Assembly: GCA_002405915.1 (NCBI GenBank)
Contig: DHMS01000046.1
Span: forward strand, 10,184-74,183
Direction: 5' to 3'
DNA length: 64,000 nucleotides
From: Christensenella sp. UBA4636
Lineage (GTDB): Bacteria; Bacillota; Clostridia; Christensenellales; Borkfalkiaceae
Shown here: positions 33,279 to 42,342 of the stretch, one piece after another
Position numbering within the stretch: position 1 is the first letter of the stretch
Layout: each line of letters begins with the position of its first letter
Notes under the pieces: generated by a model
What the model saw: only the letters and a program-made list of their open reading frames with translations
The model's database searches: none
What the model was told of the DNA's origin: nothing
Position numbers and translations under genes: made by a program

Positions 33279-35477
33279 TTAACTCAAATTACCGGGGTTT
33301 ATTTCGACGTAAACGAGCGCGTTTTTGTCCGAAACGGGCAACGACAGCTCGTAAATTTTGTTTAAAACGTCTTCGCGCTTGTAGTCGATACGCATAAGAA
33401 CCTGAAATCTGAATTTATTTTTGAGTCTTTTTATCGGGCATTTCATCTTGTTAAAGAATAGGAAAGCGTCGCTTTCGCGTTCTCTCAACGCGCTAAGCCC
33501 CTCGTAAACCTTTCTCAAAGCTTCCACGCCCTTTTCTTCGTCGTTCGATTCCACCATAACGCGCACAATCGTGGCGTACGGCGGGTAAGAAGTAGTTTTT
33601 CTGAGCGAAATTTCCCTTTCGAAAAATCCCTCGTAATCGTATTTCGTGGCAAACCGTAACACGGGATTGTCCGGGTTATAAGTCTGCAAAACGACGACTC
33701 CTTTGTCGCCGGACCGTCCGCTTCTGCCCGCTACTTGCGTTATAAGCTGAAATGTGCGTTCGCCGCTTCTGTAGTCGGAAAAGAACAAACTCATATCCGC
33801 GTCGAGTATGCCTACGAGCGTTACGGACGGAAAGTCATGTCCCTTCGCAATCATCTGCGTGCCGACAAGAATATCCGCTTCGTGCTTAGAAAACTGTTCG
33901 AGAATTTTGAGATGTCCTTCCTTATTTTGCGTCGTATCGTTGTCCATTCTCAGTATCCGCGCCGACGGAAAAAGCTTTTTTAGCTCGGATACGACCTTTT
34001 GCGTACCCGTGCCGACGTAATTTATATGTATACTGCCGCAATCGGGGCAAGCCGTAAGCATTTTGTAAGTCGCTCCGCAATAGTGGCACTTCAAAACGTT
34101 GCCGACCGAGTGATAATTAAGCGCAACGTCGCAATTTTCGCACTTTGCAACGTAACCGCATTCGCGGCAGACGACATGTTGCGAATACCCTCGTCTGTTT
34201 AAAAAGATTATCGCCTGATTACCCTTTTTCATGCAATCTTCGAGCTGTTCGACGAGCGCGGAAGAAAAAGCCGAATCGTTGCCGCGCCGTACTTCCGTGC
34301 GCATGTCTGCGATTATCATTTCGGGCAGCGGCTTTTTATTTATTCTTTTAGGAAGCTTAACGAGGTTGAAAACGCCCTCTTTTGCGTTCAGATACGTTTC
34401 GACAGACGGGGTCGCGCTGCCTAAAACAAGTTTGCAGTCGTTGTAGTCCGCACGGAATTTTGCAATATCGAAAGTAAAATATCTGGGGTTCGATTCGCTC
34501 GTGTAGCTGCCGTCGTGTTCTTCGTCTATTATGATTACGCCTAAATTTTCAAGCGGCGCGAATATCGCGCTTCTCGCTCCTACCGCGATTTTCGCTTCGC
34601 CCGAGCGGAGCCGCCACCATTCGTCGAACTTTTCTCCGGCGGATAATCCGCTATGCAATATCGCCGCATTGTCGCCGAATTCGGCTTTTAACTGTCTGAA
34701 CATCTGCGGCGTTAACGAGATTTCGGGTACTAACATTATCGCCGTTTTTCCGTTTTCCACGGCTTCGCGGATAAGCCGTAAATATACAACCGTCTTTCCG
34801 CTCCCCGTAACGCCGTGAATAAGCGTTACGCGCTTGTCCGTTTTGTCAATTGAAGCTATCGCGTTTTTTTGGTCGTCCGTTAATTCTACGTTTTTAGAAT
34901 AACTTTCAAGCGAAGAATAAGGCGTTCTGTTCTCTCGTTTTTCTTCCTTTTTTAGGTATCCTTTTTCGACTAATCTGTTAACGGAATCGTTCGTAAATTT
35001 GCTTTTAAGTTCTGCGATTTTGCAAGTTTTTACGTCACGCATAAACGTGAGCGCGCCGCGTTCTGCCTTGCTCCTCGGCGGTATTGTCGATAAAGCAAAA
35101 TCAACGTCTAAATCTTCGGGAATACCAACGAAAGTAACAAGCTTTTCTCTTACCCTTCCCTTTCGCATTTCTGCGGGAAGGAAGAGTCTTAAAACGCTCG
35201 CCTTCGTCAAGTGGTACTTTCCGCACATAAACGAAAGCAGTTCTATGCACTCTTTCGTGACGGCGGGAGAGCTGTCAAGCAAACGAATAATCTTTTTTAT
35301 TTTATTCGATTTATAATCGCTTGTTCCCTTTAACGCTATAACCACGCCCTCTATTTTCATGTTCCCGAAAGGCACGATAACTCGACTGCCGACGGGAACG
35401 TCCGATTCCCCGCAGTCGTAATCGAAAACTTTATCAACTTCGCTATGCGCTATATCAACGATAACTTCGGCTATCAT
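33279..35477 (-). CDS. priA: Primosomal replication restart helicase PriA
   Basis: Helicase that reloads the replisome at stalled forks. The N-terminal 3'-DNA binding region opens IAEVIVDIAHSEVDKVFDY. The helicase core has Walker A HGVTGSGKTVVY, the box IIDEEHDGSY and later VAGRSGRSGDKG. Between the helicase lobes lie zinc-binding pairs CRECG, CENCD, CHYCG and CPDCG. Length is 732 residues, typical of Firmicutes. The ribosome site (AAAGGG) is very close to the ATG. The usual coaBC gene upstream is missing, and rpoZ is the direct neighbour. Confidence 0.96.
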   Translation of the reverse strand: MIAEVIVDIAHSEVDKVFDYDCGESDVPVGSRVIVPFGNMKIEGVVIALKGTSDYKSNKIKKIIRLLDSSPAVTKECIELLSFMCGKYHLTKASVLRLFLPAEMRKGRVREKLVTFVGIPEDLDVDFALSTIPPRSKAERGALTFMRDVKTCKIAELKSKFTNDSVNRLVEKGYLKKEEKRENRTPYSSLESYSKNVELTDDQKNAIASIDKTDKRVTLIHGVTGSGKTVVYLRLIREAVENGKTAIMLVPEISLTPQMFRQLKAEFGDNAAILHSGLSAGEKFDEWWRLRSGEAKIAVGARSAIFAPLENLGVIIIDEEHDGSYTSESNPRYFTFDIAKFRADYNDCKLVLGSATPSVETYLNAKEGVFNLVKLPKRINKKPLPEMIIADMRTEVRRGNDSAFSSALVEQLEDCMKKGNQAIIFLNRRGYSQHVVCRECGYVAKCENCDVALNYHSVGNVLKCHYCGATYKMLTACPDCGSIHINYVGTGTQKVVSELKKLFPSARILRMDNDTTQNKEGHLKILEQFSKHEADILVGTQMIAKGHDFPSVTLVGILDADMSLFFSDYRSGERTFQLITQVAGRSGRSGDKGVVVLQTYNPDNPVLRFATKYDYEGFFEREISLRKTTSYPPYATIVRVMVESNDEEKGVEALRKVYEGLSALRERESDAFLFFNKMKCPIKRLKNKFRFQVLMRIDYKREDVLNKIYELSLPVSDKNALVYVEINPGNLS

Positions 35478-35545
35478 ACCCTTTCACCCGAAAAATAAAA
35501 ATACGTCCAAAATTCCCTTGAACGTGTTTTTATAGAAAATAATCC

Positions 35546-35571
35546 TTAGGGATTGCATTCCTTATCCCTAA
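35546..35571. other. Hairpin overlapping the rpoZ stop codon
   Basis: Perfect eight-base arms (35546-35553 and 35564-35571) with a ten-base loop. The 3' arm on the plus strand contains the rpoZ stop. There is no immediate T run on the minus strand (the next bases are GGATTATTTT), so it may be an mRNA stability or attenuation element more than a full terminator. Confidence 0.5.
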
Positions 35572-35768
35572 TATTTAGTTGCCGTAACTCTGCCTTCGTA
35601 GATTTCTTGCGCGGCAATGGTTAAGGGCTTTTCATCGGGCGGAAAATCTTTGCTTTGATTCTTTTCCGCGTCGATTATTTGTCTTGCGCGCTTAGCCGCA
35701 ACTATGCAGAGCGCGTATTTTGAGCCCATCTTTTTTGCAAGCTCGTCTATTGACGGTTCGTTTATCAT
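35568..35768 (-). CDS. rpoZ: RNA polymerase omega subunit
   Basis: Small subunit that helps RNA polymerase assembly. It opens MINEPSIDELAKKMGSKYAL, and the VAAKRARQI segment is the most conserved family block; a later QEIYEGRVTAT also matches. I start at the second ATG (35768) because CGGAGGT is seven bases before it; the ATG six bases upstream touches that ribosome site. Length is 66 residues, normal for clostridial omega. It lies between yicC and priA, where gmk would usually precede it. Confidence 0.93.
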   Translation of the reverse strand: MINEPSIDELAKKMGSKYALCIVAAKRARQIIDAEKNQSKDFPPDEKPLTIAAQEIYEGRVTATKY

Positions 35769-35782
35769 TTTCATACCTCCGA

Positions 35783-36655
35783 TTATTCTACGTTTTGAAT
35801 TTGTTCTCTAATCTTTTCTATTTCGCATTTTAATTTCAGTCCGCAATCGGTAACCGAAACGTCGTTCGCCTTAGAACAGATTGTATTTGCTTCGCGGTTA
35901 AGTTCTTGCACCAAAAAGTCAAGCTTCTTACCCGAATTTTCCGTTTGAATTATCTTTCTGAACTGCGAGATATGACTTTTAAGCCTCGTCAGTTCCTCGT
36001 CGATATTGCTTTTGTCGGCAAATATCGCAACTTCTTGTAAGAGCCTCGCCTCGTCCACGGTTGCGCCCGATAAAGCTTCTTCAATGCGCTTTATAAGCTT
36101 AACTCTGTAATTTTCTTTGACAAGCGGAGCGTATTCGTCGCATTTTATAACGAGCCTTTCAATCTCGTCGATGCGCTTGGATAAATCCTCCTTGAGCTTT
36201 TCGCCCTCCGTTTCGCGCATTTTGTTGAGATTGCAGAGCGCATCCGTAAGAGTTTTAATGAGCGGTTCTCTCACGCTGTCGTCGTCCTCGGGAGCGACTT
36301 GCGAAGTAACGTCCGGGCATTTTAACAACGCGGTGATTGAAAAATCATCTTTAACTAAAGGAAAAGTTTCTTTCAGCGTTTGGTAAGCTTTAACGTAACT
36401 TTCCGCAAGCGGCAAGTCGACGGTAACGGGGCGCGCCGACGAATCGGTCTGCTTATACGTTATATTGAGTTCGACTCTCCCGCGCGAAATATTTTCCGAA
36501 ACGACTTTTCTAATTAAATCTTCGTACTTTAAAAAACTCCTCGGATACTTCGGGTTAAGGTCGATAAATCTGTTGTTTACGGTTTTTATTTCGACGGTTA
36601 AATCGATTTTTTCGTCCGTAAAGCGACCTTTTCCGTAACCGGTCATACTCTTCAT
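35783..36655 (-). CDS. YicC/YloC family endoribonuclease
   Basis: Member of a conserved family reported to act as endoribonuclease. The opening MKSMTGYGKGRFTDEKIDL is the family signature. The region RGRVELNITY follows, and the C-terminal DKSNIDEELTRLKSHISQFR and GKKLDFLVQELNREANTICSKAND blocks are the most conserved parts. Start at 36655 is set by AAGGAG nine bases upstream; 13 more in-frame codons exist upstream but have no support. Length is 290 residues. It usually sits with remA/gmk/rpoZ; here rpoZ follows directly. Confidence 0.94.
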   Translation of the reverse strand: MKSMTGYGKGRFTDEKIDLTVEIKTVNNRFIDLNPKYPRSFLKYEDLIRKVVSENISRGRVELNITYKQTDSSARPVTVDLPLAESYVKAYQTLKETFPLVKDDFSITALLKCPDVTSQVAPEDDDSVREPLIKTLTDALCNLNKMRETEGEKLKEDLSKRIDEIERLVIKCDEYAPLVKENYRVKLIKRIEEALSGATVDEARLLQEVAIFADKSNIDEELTRLKSHISQFRKIIQTENSGKKLDFLVQELNREANTICSKANDVSVTDCGLKLKCEIEKIREQIQNVE

Positions 36656-36707
36656 ATGCGTTTGCTCCTTGCTACTCGTTATATAATAACACAAATTTAA
36701 AAATTTA

Positions 36708-38654
36708 TCAAGTGTTTATCAAATTTTTAAACCCGTTTTCGTCGATTATTTTTATATTTAGCTCTCTTGCCTTGTCAAGTTTGCTTCCCGCGTCCTCTCC
36801 GGCGACTACAAGCGTAGTTAATTTCGACACAGAACTCATAACTTGCCCGCCGCGCGCTTCGATAAGCTTAGCCGCTTCCGAACGTTTGAACGACGAAAGC
36901 GTACCGGTCAAAACAACCTTTTCGCCCGCAAGAGAATCGTCGACTGTAACGAGCTTGTATTCGGGTTTTACGCCCTCGCTTAGCAATTTCTTAATCTCGG
37001 CGATATTGTGTTCGTCCGCAAAATATTTAACGAGATTGTCCGCCAAAACTTCGCCTATCTCGTCGGTGGAAAGAAATTCTTCTTTCGTCGTGACGAAAAG
37101 TTTGTCGAGCGATTTATAGTTTTTAGCTAAATCCTTCGCCGTCTTTTTGCCTATTCCGTCGATACCCAACGCGAAAATAAAGTTTTCGAGCGGGCAGTTT
37201 TTGCTCTTTTCGATATTGTTTAAAAAGTTATCGGCTTTTTTATCTTTGAAACCTTCAAGCTCCAAAAGTTTTTCGCGCGACAAAGCGTACAAATCGGAAA
37301 ATTTGCGAACTCCGAATTTATCGTATAACGCGCCCGCCGTTTTTTCCGAAAATCCGTCGATATTCATACCTTCTTTCGAAGCAAAGTTGGAAAGCGCGGC
37401 GACCACTCTCGGTCTACAATCCTCGTTCGGGCAGAAAATATTCGCGCCCACTTCCACGAGCGGCGTGCCGCAATGCGGGCAAACGGTCGGTTTTTCCACG
37501 TTTTTACTGTTTTCGAAAATCTCCGTCGAACCTAAAATTTCGGGTATGACTTCGTTGCTGCGCCTCACCAGCACTCTGCATGGCGTTTTTATGTTTTTGC
37601 GCATAATGTCACCGTAATTGTTCAATGTAGCTTTGCTCACGGTAACGCCGCAAAGTTCAACGGGTTCGAGAATGCCGAGCGGCGTGAGCTTACCGGTGCG
37701 CCCTATCTGCCAAACGACTTTTTTTAGTTTTGTCGTGACCTCTTCCGCTCCGAACTTGAAAGCAATTGCCCAGCGCGGAAATTTTTCGGTACTGCCTAAT
37801 TTCTCGCGCACGGCAAAATCGTTGACTTTTATAACGACGCCGTCCGTTAAAACGTCTATCTTTTTGCGTTCGACTTCTATATAGTCGATAGCTTCGTAAA
37901 CCTCGTTAAAATTCTTGCAAACGCGCAGAAAATCGTAAACCTTGAAGCCCTCTTTTTTCAAAAATTCAACGGCTTCGACCTGCGTTTTCACGCTTCCGTC
38001 CTCGATATAGTTAACATCGTAAAAATAAATTTCCGGCTTGCGTTTTTCTGTGATTTTCGGGTCTAAATTCCGTATTGCCCCCGCGACTGCGTTGCGCGCA
38101 TTTTTAAGCGTTTCTTTCGCCGTTTCGTTGTATTTTTTTAGGACCGAAAGGCGTATTACCGCTTCGCCTTTAACCTCTAATATGCCTTTATATTCAATCT
38201 TTAAAGGGAAAGTTTTTATCGTTAAAACCTGCGCCGTAACGTCCTCGCCGACCTCTCCGTTGCCGCGCGTAGCCGCTCCCTTGAATTCGCCGTTCTCGTA
38301 CGTTAAGCACATCGTAAGCCCGTCGAATTTATACTCTACGGTATACTCGGGTTCCTCGGGAGAAGCCTTTTTTATGCGCTCGTTAAAAGCTTCGAGTTCT
38401 TCTTTCGTCACGGCTTTGTCAAGACTATACAGCCTGGCGATATGCGTATGTTTTTCAAACGCCGTTATCGGCTCTCCGCCTACCCTTTTTGTGGGAGAAT
38501 CTTGCAAAACCACGCCCGTTTCCGCCTCTAATTTTCTAAGCTTGTCGTACAGAGCGTCATACTCTCCGTCCGAAACGGTGGGATTGTCGAGAACGTAATA
38601 TTCATAAGCGTATTTATTGAGCGTATCGACGAGCGAACGCATTTCGTTATTCAT
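36708..38654 (-). CDS. ligA: NAD-dependent DNA ligase
   Basis: Seals nicks in replication and repair. The active-site Lys109 is in the VEYKFDGL motif. The C-terminal half has a four-Cys zinc finger (CPHCG and CPNEDC), helix-hairpin-helix repeats (for example ALGIDGIGKKTAKDL), and a BRCT domain (about 575-648) with SLAGEKVVLTGTLSSFKR. Length is 648 residues, about normal. It follows pcrA by 14 bases with GAGGT before its ATG; the pcrA-ligA pairing is common in Firmicutes. Confidence 0.97.
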   Translation of the reverse strand: MNNEMRSLVDTLNKYAYEYYVLDNPTVSDGEYDALYDKLRKLEAETGVVLQDSPTKRVGGEPITAFEKHTHIARLYSLDKAVTKEELEAFNERIKKASPEEPEYTVEYKFDGLTMCLTYENGEFKGAATRGNGEVGEDVTAQVLTIKTFPLKIEYKGILEVKGEAVIRLSVLKKYNETAKETLKNARNAVAGAIRNLDPKITEKRKPEIYFYDVNYIEDGSVKTQVEAVEFLKKEGFKVYDFLRVCKNFNEVYEAIDYIEVERKKIDVLTDGVVIKVNDFAVREKLGSTEKFPRWAIAFKFGAEEVTTKLKKVVWQIGRTGKLTPLGILEPVELCGVTVSKATLNNYGDIMRKNIKTPCRVLVRRSNEVIPEILGSTEIFENSKNVEKPTVCPHCGTPLVEVGANIFCPNEDCRPRVVAALSNFASKEGMNIDGFSEKTAGALYDKFGVRKFSDLYALSREKLLELEGFKDKKADNFLNNIEKSKNCPLENFIFALGIDGIGKKTAKDLAKNYKSLDKLFVTTKEEFLSTDEIGEVLADNLVKYFADEHNIAEIKKLLSEGVKPEYKLVTVDDSLAGEKVVLTGTLSSFKRSEAAKLIEARGGQVMSSVSKLTTLVVAGEDAGSKLDKARELNIKIIDENGFKNLINT

Positions 38655-38668
38655 CTTTTACCTCTTAA

Positions 38669-40933
38669 TCAATCGATAACTTCCATCGGCGCAAGCGCGA
38701 CAGAGAAGGATTTTACGCCTAAACCTTTAAACCCTACGTCCGCTATAAGTTTGCCGTTGGATTCCTTTACGTCTATAATCGTGCCTATGCCGAATTTTGC
38801 GTGCTTAACATGCTTGCCCGGCTTAAAGCTTGAAAAGTCTTTCTGTGCGGAAGTCGTGGTCGGCTCCTTTGCATAAACGGGTTTTCTCACAAACGAGCGC
38901 GCGTAATTGCTTGTTCCCGAATCGGTTGACGAGTACGACGAGGACGGATTATCGTCCGCATAATATCCGTCGTCATAGCGCGATTTTTCGCGATAAGGCT
39001 GCTTGGGCGCGGGCGGTTTTATGCCGAGCTTAGGCGCAAGTTCGCTCAAAAATCTCGACTGCGCGGTGAGCTGGCGTTCGCCGTAAAGATAGCGCGATTT
39101 AGCCCTTGTCATATACAGTCTTTTCATGGCGCGCGTTATCGCAACGTACATAAGCCTGCGCTCCTCTTCCATTTCGGCGGGGCTTCCGACCGCACGCGAT
39201 ATCGGAAAAATCGTTTCGTCAAGCCCGACGATGAACACGTTCGGAAATTCAAGCCCCTTTACCGAGTGAATTGTCGCAAGCGTCACGTAGTCGGAAGAGT
39301 CGGCTTCGTCAAGGTCGCTCGAAAGCGCGATAGAACCTAAGTAATCGTCAAGCGTGGCGTCCTTGTTGAGCTTCAAAAACTCCTGAATAGAGTTGCGGAA
39401 TTCGTCGACGTTCATTCGCTTGGAAATGTTTTCTTCCGTTTCCGTTTCGAACTGCGTCATAAAATTAGTTTGCTTTATAACCTCTTCCACGAGCTTATCG
39501 GGCGAAGTCGATTCCTTCATAAGCGCAAGGGAAGAAAGAAGTTTTCTAAACTCCGTTAACCTCGACCGCGCGCCCGCCGCTATCGGCAGAAAGTCAACTT
39601 CGCAAAGCGCGTCGAACACCGAAAAACCTTGCGAAGAAGCGTAAGAAGTAAGTTCCGTTATCGTCTTTTCGCCTATTCCGCGCTTAGGCGTGTTTATTAT
39701 CCTTAAAACGGCTTCGTCGTCGAGCGGATTGGTCAAAATTCTAAGATACGCCGTCAAGTCCTTGATTTCCTTTCTTTCGAAGAACTTAAAGCCGCCGAAA
39801 ACTTTGTACGGCACGTTGTATTTCAAAAATTCTTGTTCGTAAGAGCGAGAAAGCGCGTTTATGCGCATTAAAACGGCAAAATCTTTATATGAAGCTCCGC
39901 GCGCAACAAGGTTTTTAATCTGTGCGCAAGCGTATTCGGCTTCTTCGGCTTCGCTTTCCGCTTGATAAAATTCAATCTTGGCTCCGTCGTCGTTTTCCGT
40001 CCAAAGCACCTTTTGGCTACGCACGGTATTGTTCGCGATTATCGTATTCGCTAAGTCAAGTATCTTTTTTGTGGAACGGTAATTCTGTTGAAGTTTAAAA
40101 ACTTTCGCGCCCGCAAAATCCTTGTCAAAGCCTAAAATATTCTTTATTTCCGCGCCGCGCCAACCGTATATCGACTGGTCGTCGTCGCCGACGACGAAGA
40201 TGTTTCCGTGTACGGAAGAAAGTAGCTTCGCGATACGATACTGAATAAAGTTCGTGTCTTGAAACTCATCGATATGGATATACATGAATTTTTCGGCGTA
40301 GTAACTCTTTACGTCCTCGTCGTCCTCCAAGATATGGAGCGTTTTCACGATTAAGTCGTCAAAGTCCATCGCGTTGGAAGAAAGCAAAAGTTGCTCGTAC
40401 GCTTCGTAAATTTTAACGTACAGCTTAGCGTCCTTCATGCCGATTTCCGCTTCCATTCGCGACGGTCCCACGTCCTTGTTTTTAGCTTCGGAAATATAAG
40501 TTTTCGCGTTCTTTAATATGCTGTCGCCCTCGATTTTGAGGTCGGTGATAATGCGTTTTAAAACGCGTTCTTTATCGACTTCGCTGTATATCGTGAAGTT
40601 CTTGTTGTACCCGGGGATTCTGTCGACGGTCGAACGCAAAATGCGCACGCACATGCTGTGTATCGTGGACACCCACATGTTCTGCGCGGCTTCTTCGCCT
40701 ATCATTTCGGAAAGACGTCCTTTCATCTCGTTCGCGGCTTTGTTTGTGAACGTTATTGCGAGAATATTTCTCGGTTTTACGCCGAGGTCCTCCACAAGGT
40801 GCGCTATTCTCGACGTTAAGACCCTCGTTTTACCGCTACCGGCTCCCGCAAGAACGAGTACGGGACCTTCCGTCGCAAGCGCGGCGGCTTTCTGCTCTTC
40901 GTTTAGTTTGTTTATGTAATCCGTTGCGGACAT
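38669..40933 (-). CDS. pcrA: ATP-dependent DNA helicase PcrA (UvrD/Rep family)
   Basis: Superfamily 1A helicase used in repair and rolling-circle replication. Motifs in order: NEEQKAAA, Walker A AGAGSGKTRVLTSRI, IHIDEFQDTN, VVGDDDQSIYGWRGA, QNYRSTK, TIHSVKGLEFPNVFIVG and RLMYVAITRA. The C-terminus after residue 650 is a low-complexity linker rich in Tyr/Ser followed by a Tudor-like domain (GKHVKHAKFGIGTIIDV), as in PcrA proteins. Length is 754 residues. It has its own promoter and leads the run pcrA-ligA-yicC and onward. Confidence 0.97.
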   Translation of the reverse strand: MSATDYINKLNEEQKAAALATEGPVLVLAGAGSGKTRVLTSRIAHLVEDLGVKPRNILAITFTNKAANEMKGRLSEMIGEEAAQNMWVSTIHSMCVRILRSTVDRIPGYNKNFTIYSEVDKERVLKRIITDLKIEGDSILKNAKTYISEAKNKDVGPSRMEAEIGMKDAKLYVKIYEAYEQLLLSSNAMDFDDLIVKTLHILEDDEDVKSYYAEKFMYIHIDEFQDTNFIQYRIAKLLSSVHGNIFVVGDDDQSIYGWRGAEIKNILGFDKDFAGAKVFKLQQNYRSTKKILDLANTIIANNTVRSQKVLWTENDDGAKIEFYQAESEAEEAEYACAQIKNLVARGASYKDFAVLMRINALSRSYEQEFLKYNVPYKVFGGFKFFERKEIKDLTAYLRILTNPLDDEAVLRIINTPKRGIGEKTITELTSYASSQGFSVFDALCEVDFLPIAAGARSRLTEFRKLLSSLALMKESTSPDKLVEEVIKQTNFMTQFETETEENISKRMNVDEFRNSIQEFLKLNKDATLDDYLGSIALSSDLDEADSSDYVTLATIHSVKGLEFPNVFIVGLDETIFPISRAVGSPAEMEEERRLMYVAITRAMKRLYMTRAKSRYLYGERQLTAQSRFLSELAPKLGIKPPAPKQPYREKSRYDDGYYADDNPSSSYSSTDSGTSNYARSFVRKPVYAKEPTTTSAQKDFSSFKPGKHVKHAKFGIGTIIDVKESNGKLIADVGFKGLGVKSFSVALAPMEVID

Positions 40934-40964
40934 GATTTCCTCTTTTAGTTAATTCTTCCATTAT

Positions 40965-40993
40965 ATTTTAGCATACAAACGGCGTTTTTGCAA
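40965..40993 (-). promoter_or_regulatory. Promoter of the pcrA-ligA run
   Basis: TTGCAA (40993-40988), a 17-base spacer ending in the extended TG motif, and TAAAAT (40970-40965) on the minus strand, about 30 bases before pcrA. Confidence 0.6.
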
Positions 40994-41070
40994 AACGAAT
41001 TTGCCCGCAAAAACGCTTAAAAAAATTTTATTTTTCGCCGCCTAATCGCTACCGCGCAAAACTATGCTTT

Positions 41071-41457
41071 TTACGGCGTTTTCCTTTCGCGCTTATATCT
41101 CGCGAGCGCGATCCTGTACTTTTCCGACAAGTTAAGAATGTACTTTTGTTTGCCGTCGTAAGAAAGCTTTTCGAACTCATCTTTTTCGATAAGTCTGTCG
41201 AGCATATCGGTGGTTTCGCCCGTTTCGTCAAGCAAATTTTTGACTTTACGATAAAAAGCCTCGCTTTCGCTGCTTGCCGCCGCAACCTCTTCCGTACCGG
41301 AACGATAGAGAACGAACGCTTCCTTATATGAAACGCCGTTCATCTTGCATTCTTCCATTTTCGAAAAAACTTCGTCTTTGTTCTGTTCCCAAAATCCGTG
41401 TTTCAAACGGTCCTTTGCTTCTTTGCCGAGCCGTTTCACGGTTTTCTCCTTTCTCAT
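41071..41457 (-). CDS. Small charged protein of unknown function after rpsU
   Basis: I do not recognise this 128-residue protein. It is hydrophilic and helical, rich in Lys and Glu, with no signal peptide, Cys pair or membrane segment. Recognisable stretches are LKHGFWEQNKDEVFSKMEECKMNGVSYKEAF and LDRLIEKDEFEKLSYDGKQKYIL. The ATG at 41457 has AGGGGA upstream, but a GTG at 41439 has a better AAAGGAG six bases before it and may be the true start (122 residues). It is separated from rpsU by a terminator. In many Clostridia yqeY follows rpsU; this protein does not resemble YqeY. Confidence 0.65.
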   Translation of the reverse strand: MRKEKTVKRLGKEAKDRLKHGFWEQNKDEVFSKMEECKMNGVSYKEAFVLYRSGTEEVAAASSESEAFYRKVKNLLDETGETTDMLDRLIEKDEFEKLSYDGKQKYILNLSEKYRIALARYKRERKTP

Positions 41458-41604
41458 TTTCGGTTTTTCCCCTTTTTAATTTAAAAATTTCTCTCTTTTT
41501 ATTTTTTTCAAGGCTTTTAATTTTAGCCCTAAGCTTTCGCCTTTTTTCTCTTTTTTCGCGCCGATTTTTTACTTTCGACAAAAATCGACAAAATTCTTAT
41601 TAGG

Positions 41605-41636
41605 TAAAGAAAAAGCCCGCTTAAAATTTAAGCGGG
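41605..41636 (-). terminator. Intrinsic terminator of rpsU
   Basis: Eight-base perfect GC-rich arms (41616-41623 and 41629-41636) with a five-base loop. The minus strand continues with CTTTTTCTTT. It lies just past the rpsU stop. Confidence 0.85.
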
Positions 41637-41644
41637 TGTAAAAA

Positions 41645-41824
41645 TCATATTTTAGAATTTCTTTTTCTGGCTGCTTCAGCCTTCTTTTTGCGCCTTACCG
41701 CAGGCTTTTCGTAAAATTCTTTACGACGGAGATCGCCGATAATGCCGTCACGAGAGCATTTTCTCTTAAAACGACGAAGAGCGTTATCCAAAGATTCGTT
41801 CTCACCGACTCTGATTGTAGACAT
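41645..41824 (-). CDS. rpsU: 30S ribosomal protein S21
   Basis: Small basic ribosomal protein of 59 residues. It opens [20 protein letters not shown], has the conserved RRKEFYEKP block, and ends in a Lys/Arg-rich tail ([14 protein letters not shown]). I start at the ATG at 41824, seven bases after AAAGGAGG; a GTG six bases upstream is in frame but too close to that site. It has a consensus promoter and its own terminator, so it is probably a highly expressed single-gene unit after the HIT gene. Confidence 0.97.
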   Translation of the reverse strand: MSTIRVGENESLDNALRRFKRKCSRDGIIGDLRRKEFYEKPAVRRKKKAEAARKRNSKI

Positions 41825-41869
41825 ATTCACCCCTCCTTTGCCGAGCGCGTTTATTTAGTGTACTTCAAG

Positions 41870-41898
41870 ATTATACTAAATTATTTTTTGATTGTCAA
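41870..41898 (-). promoter_or_regulatory. Strong promoter of rpsU
   Basis: Perfect TTGACA (41898-41893), a 17-base spacer and perfect TATAAT (41875-41870) on the minus strand, about 45 bases before rpsU. Confidence 0.9.
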
Positions 41899-41968
41899 GC
41901 GCAAAATATATTTTTTCGTCCGTTTTTCACAAATTTTGATAAACCTTTGCTTTTAACGCGGCAAAAAC

Positions 41969-42325
41969 TTATTTAGCCTTATTCCCCGACGGATCCCAAC
42001 CCATTTTTTCGCCCGAAAGAACGTGAATATGCAGGTGCGGAATTGTCTGGCAAGCGTCGTCGCCTTGGTTTATGACTATTCTATAACCGTTTTCAAGCTC
42101 CAACTCGTCTTTAAGCTCGGGGATTTTTTTGAAAATGCGCGCCAAGATAGCCGCGTCGTCGTCCGTCATTTCTGCCAAAAACTTGTAATGCTTTTTAGGA
42201 ATGACGAGAAAATGGTTTTTCGCTTCCGGCGCGATATCGCGTATGACGATAAAGTCGTCGTTTTCAAAAACCTTGTTAACGGGTATCTCTCCGCTTACGA
42301 ATTTACAAAACAAACAATTTTCCAT
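41969..42325 (-). CDS. HIT family protein (HinT-like)
   Basis: Nucleotide-binding hydrolase of 118 residues. The opening CLFCKFVSGEIPVNKVFEND is typical of HinT, and the active site reads PHLHIHVLSG with the His triad at 97, 99 and 101. Family members hydrolyse purine nucleoside phosphoramidates. AAGGAG lies seven bases before the ATG. It follows mtaB by 17 bases and precedes rpsU, a conserved mtaB-HIT-rpsU order in Clostridia. Confidence 0.95.
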   Translation of the reverse strand: MENCLFCKFVSGEIPVNKVFENDDFIVIRDIAPEAKNHFLVIPKKHYKFLAEMTDDDAAILARIFKKIPELKDELELENGYRIVINQGDDACQTIPHLHIHVLSGEKMGWDPSGNKAK

Positions 42326-42342
42326 TATAAAACTCCTTAATT

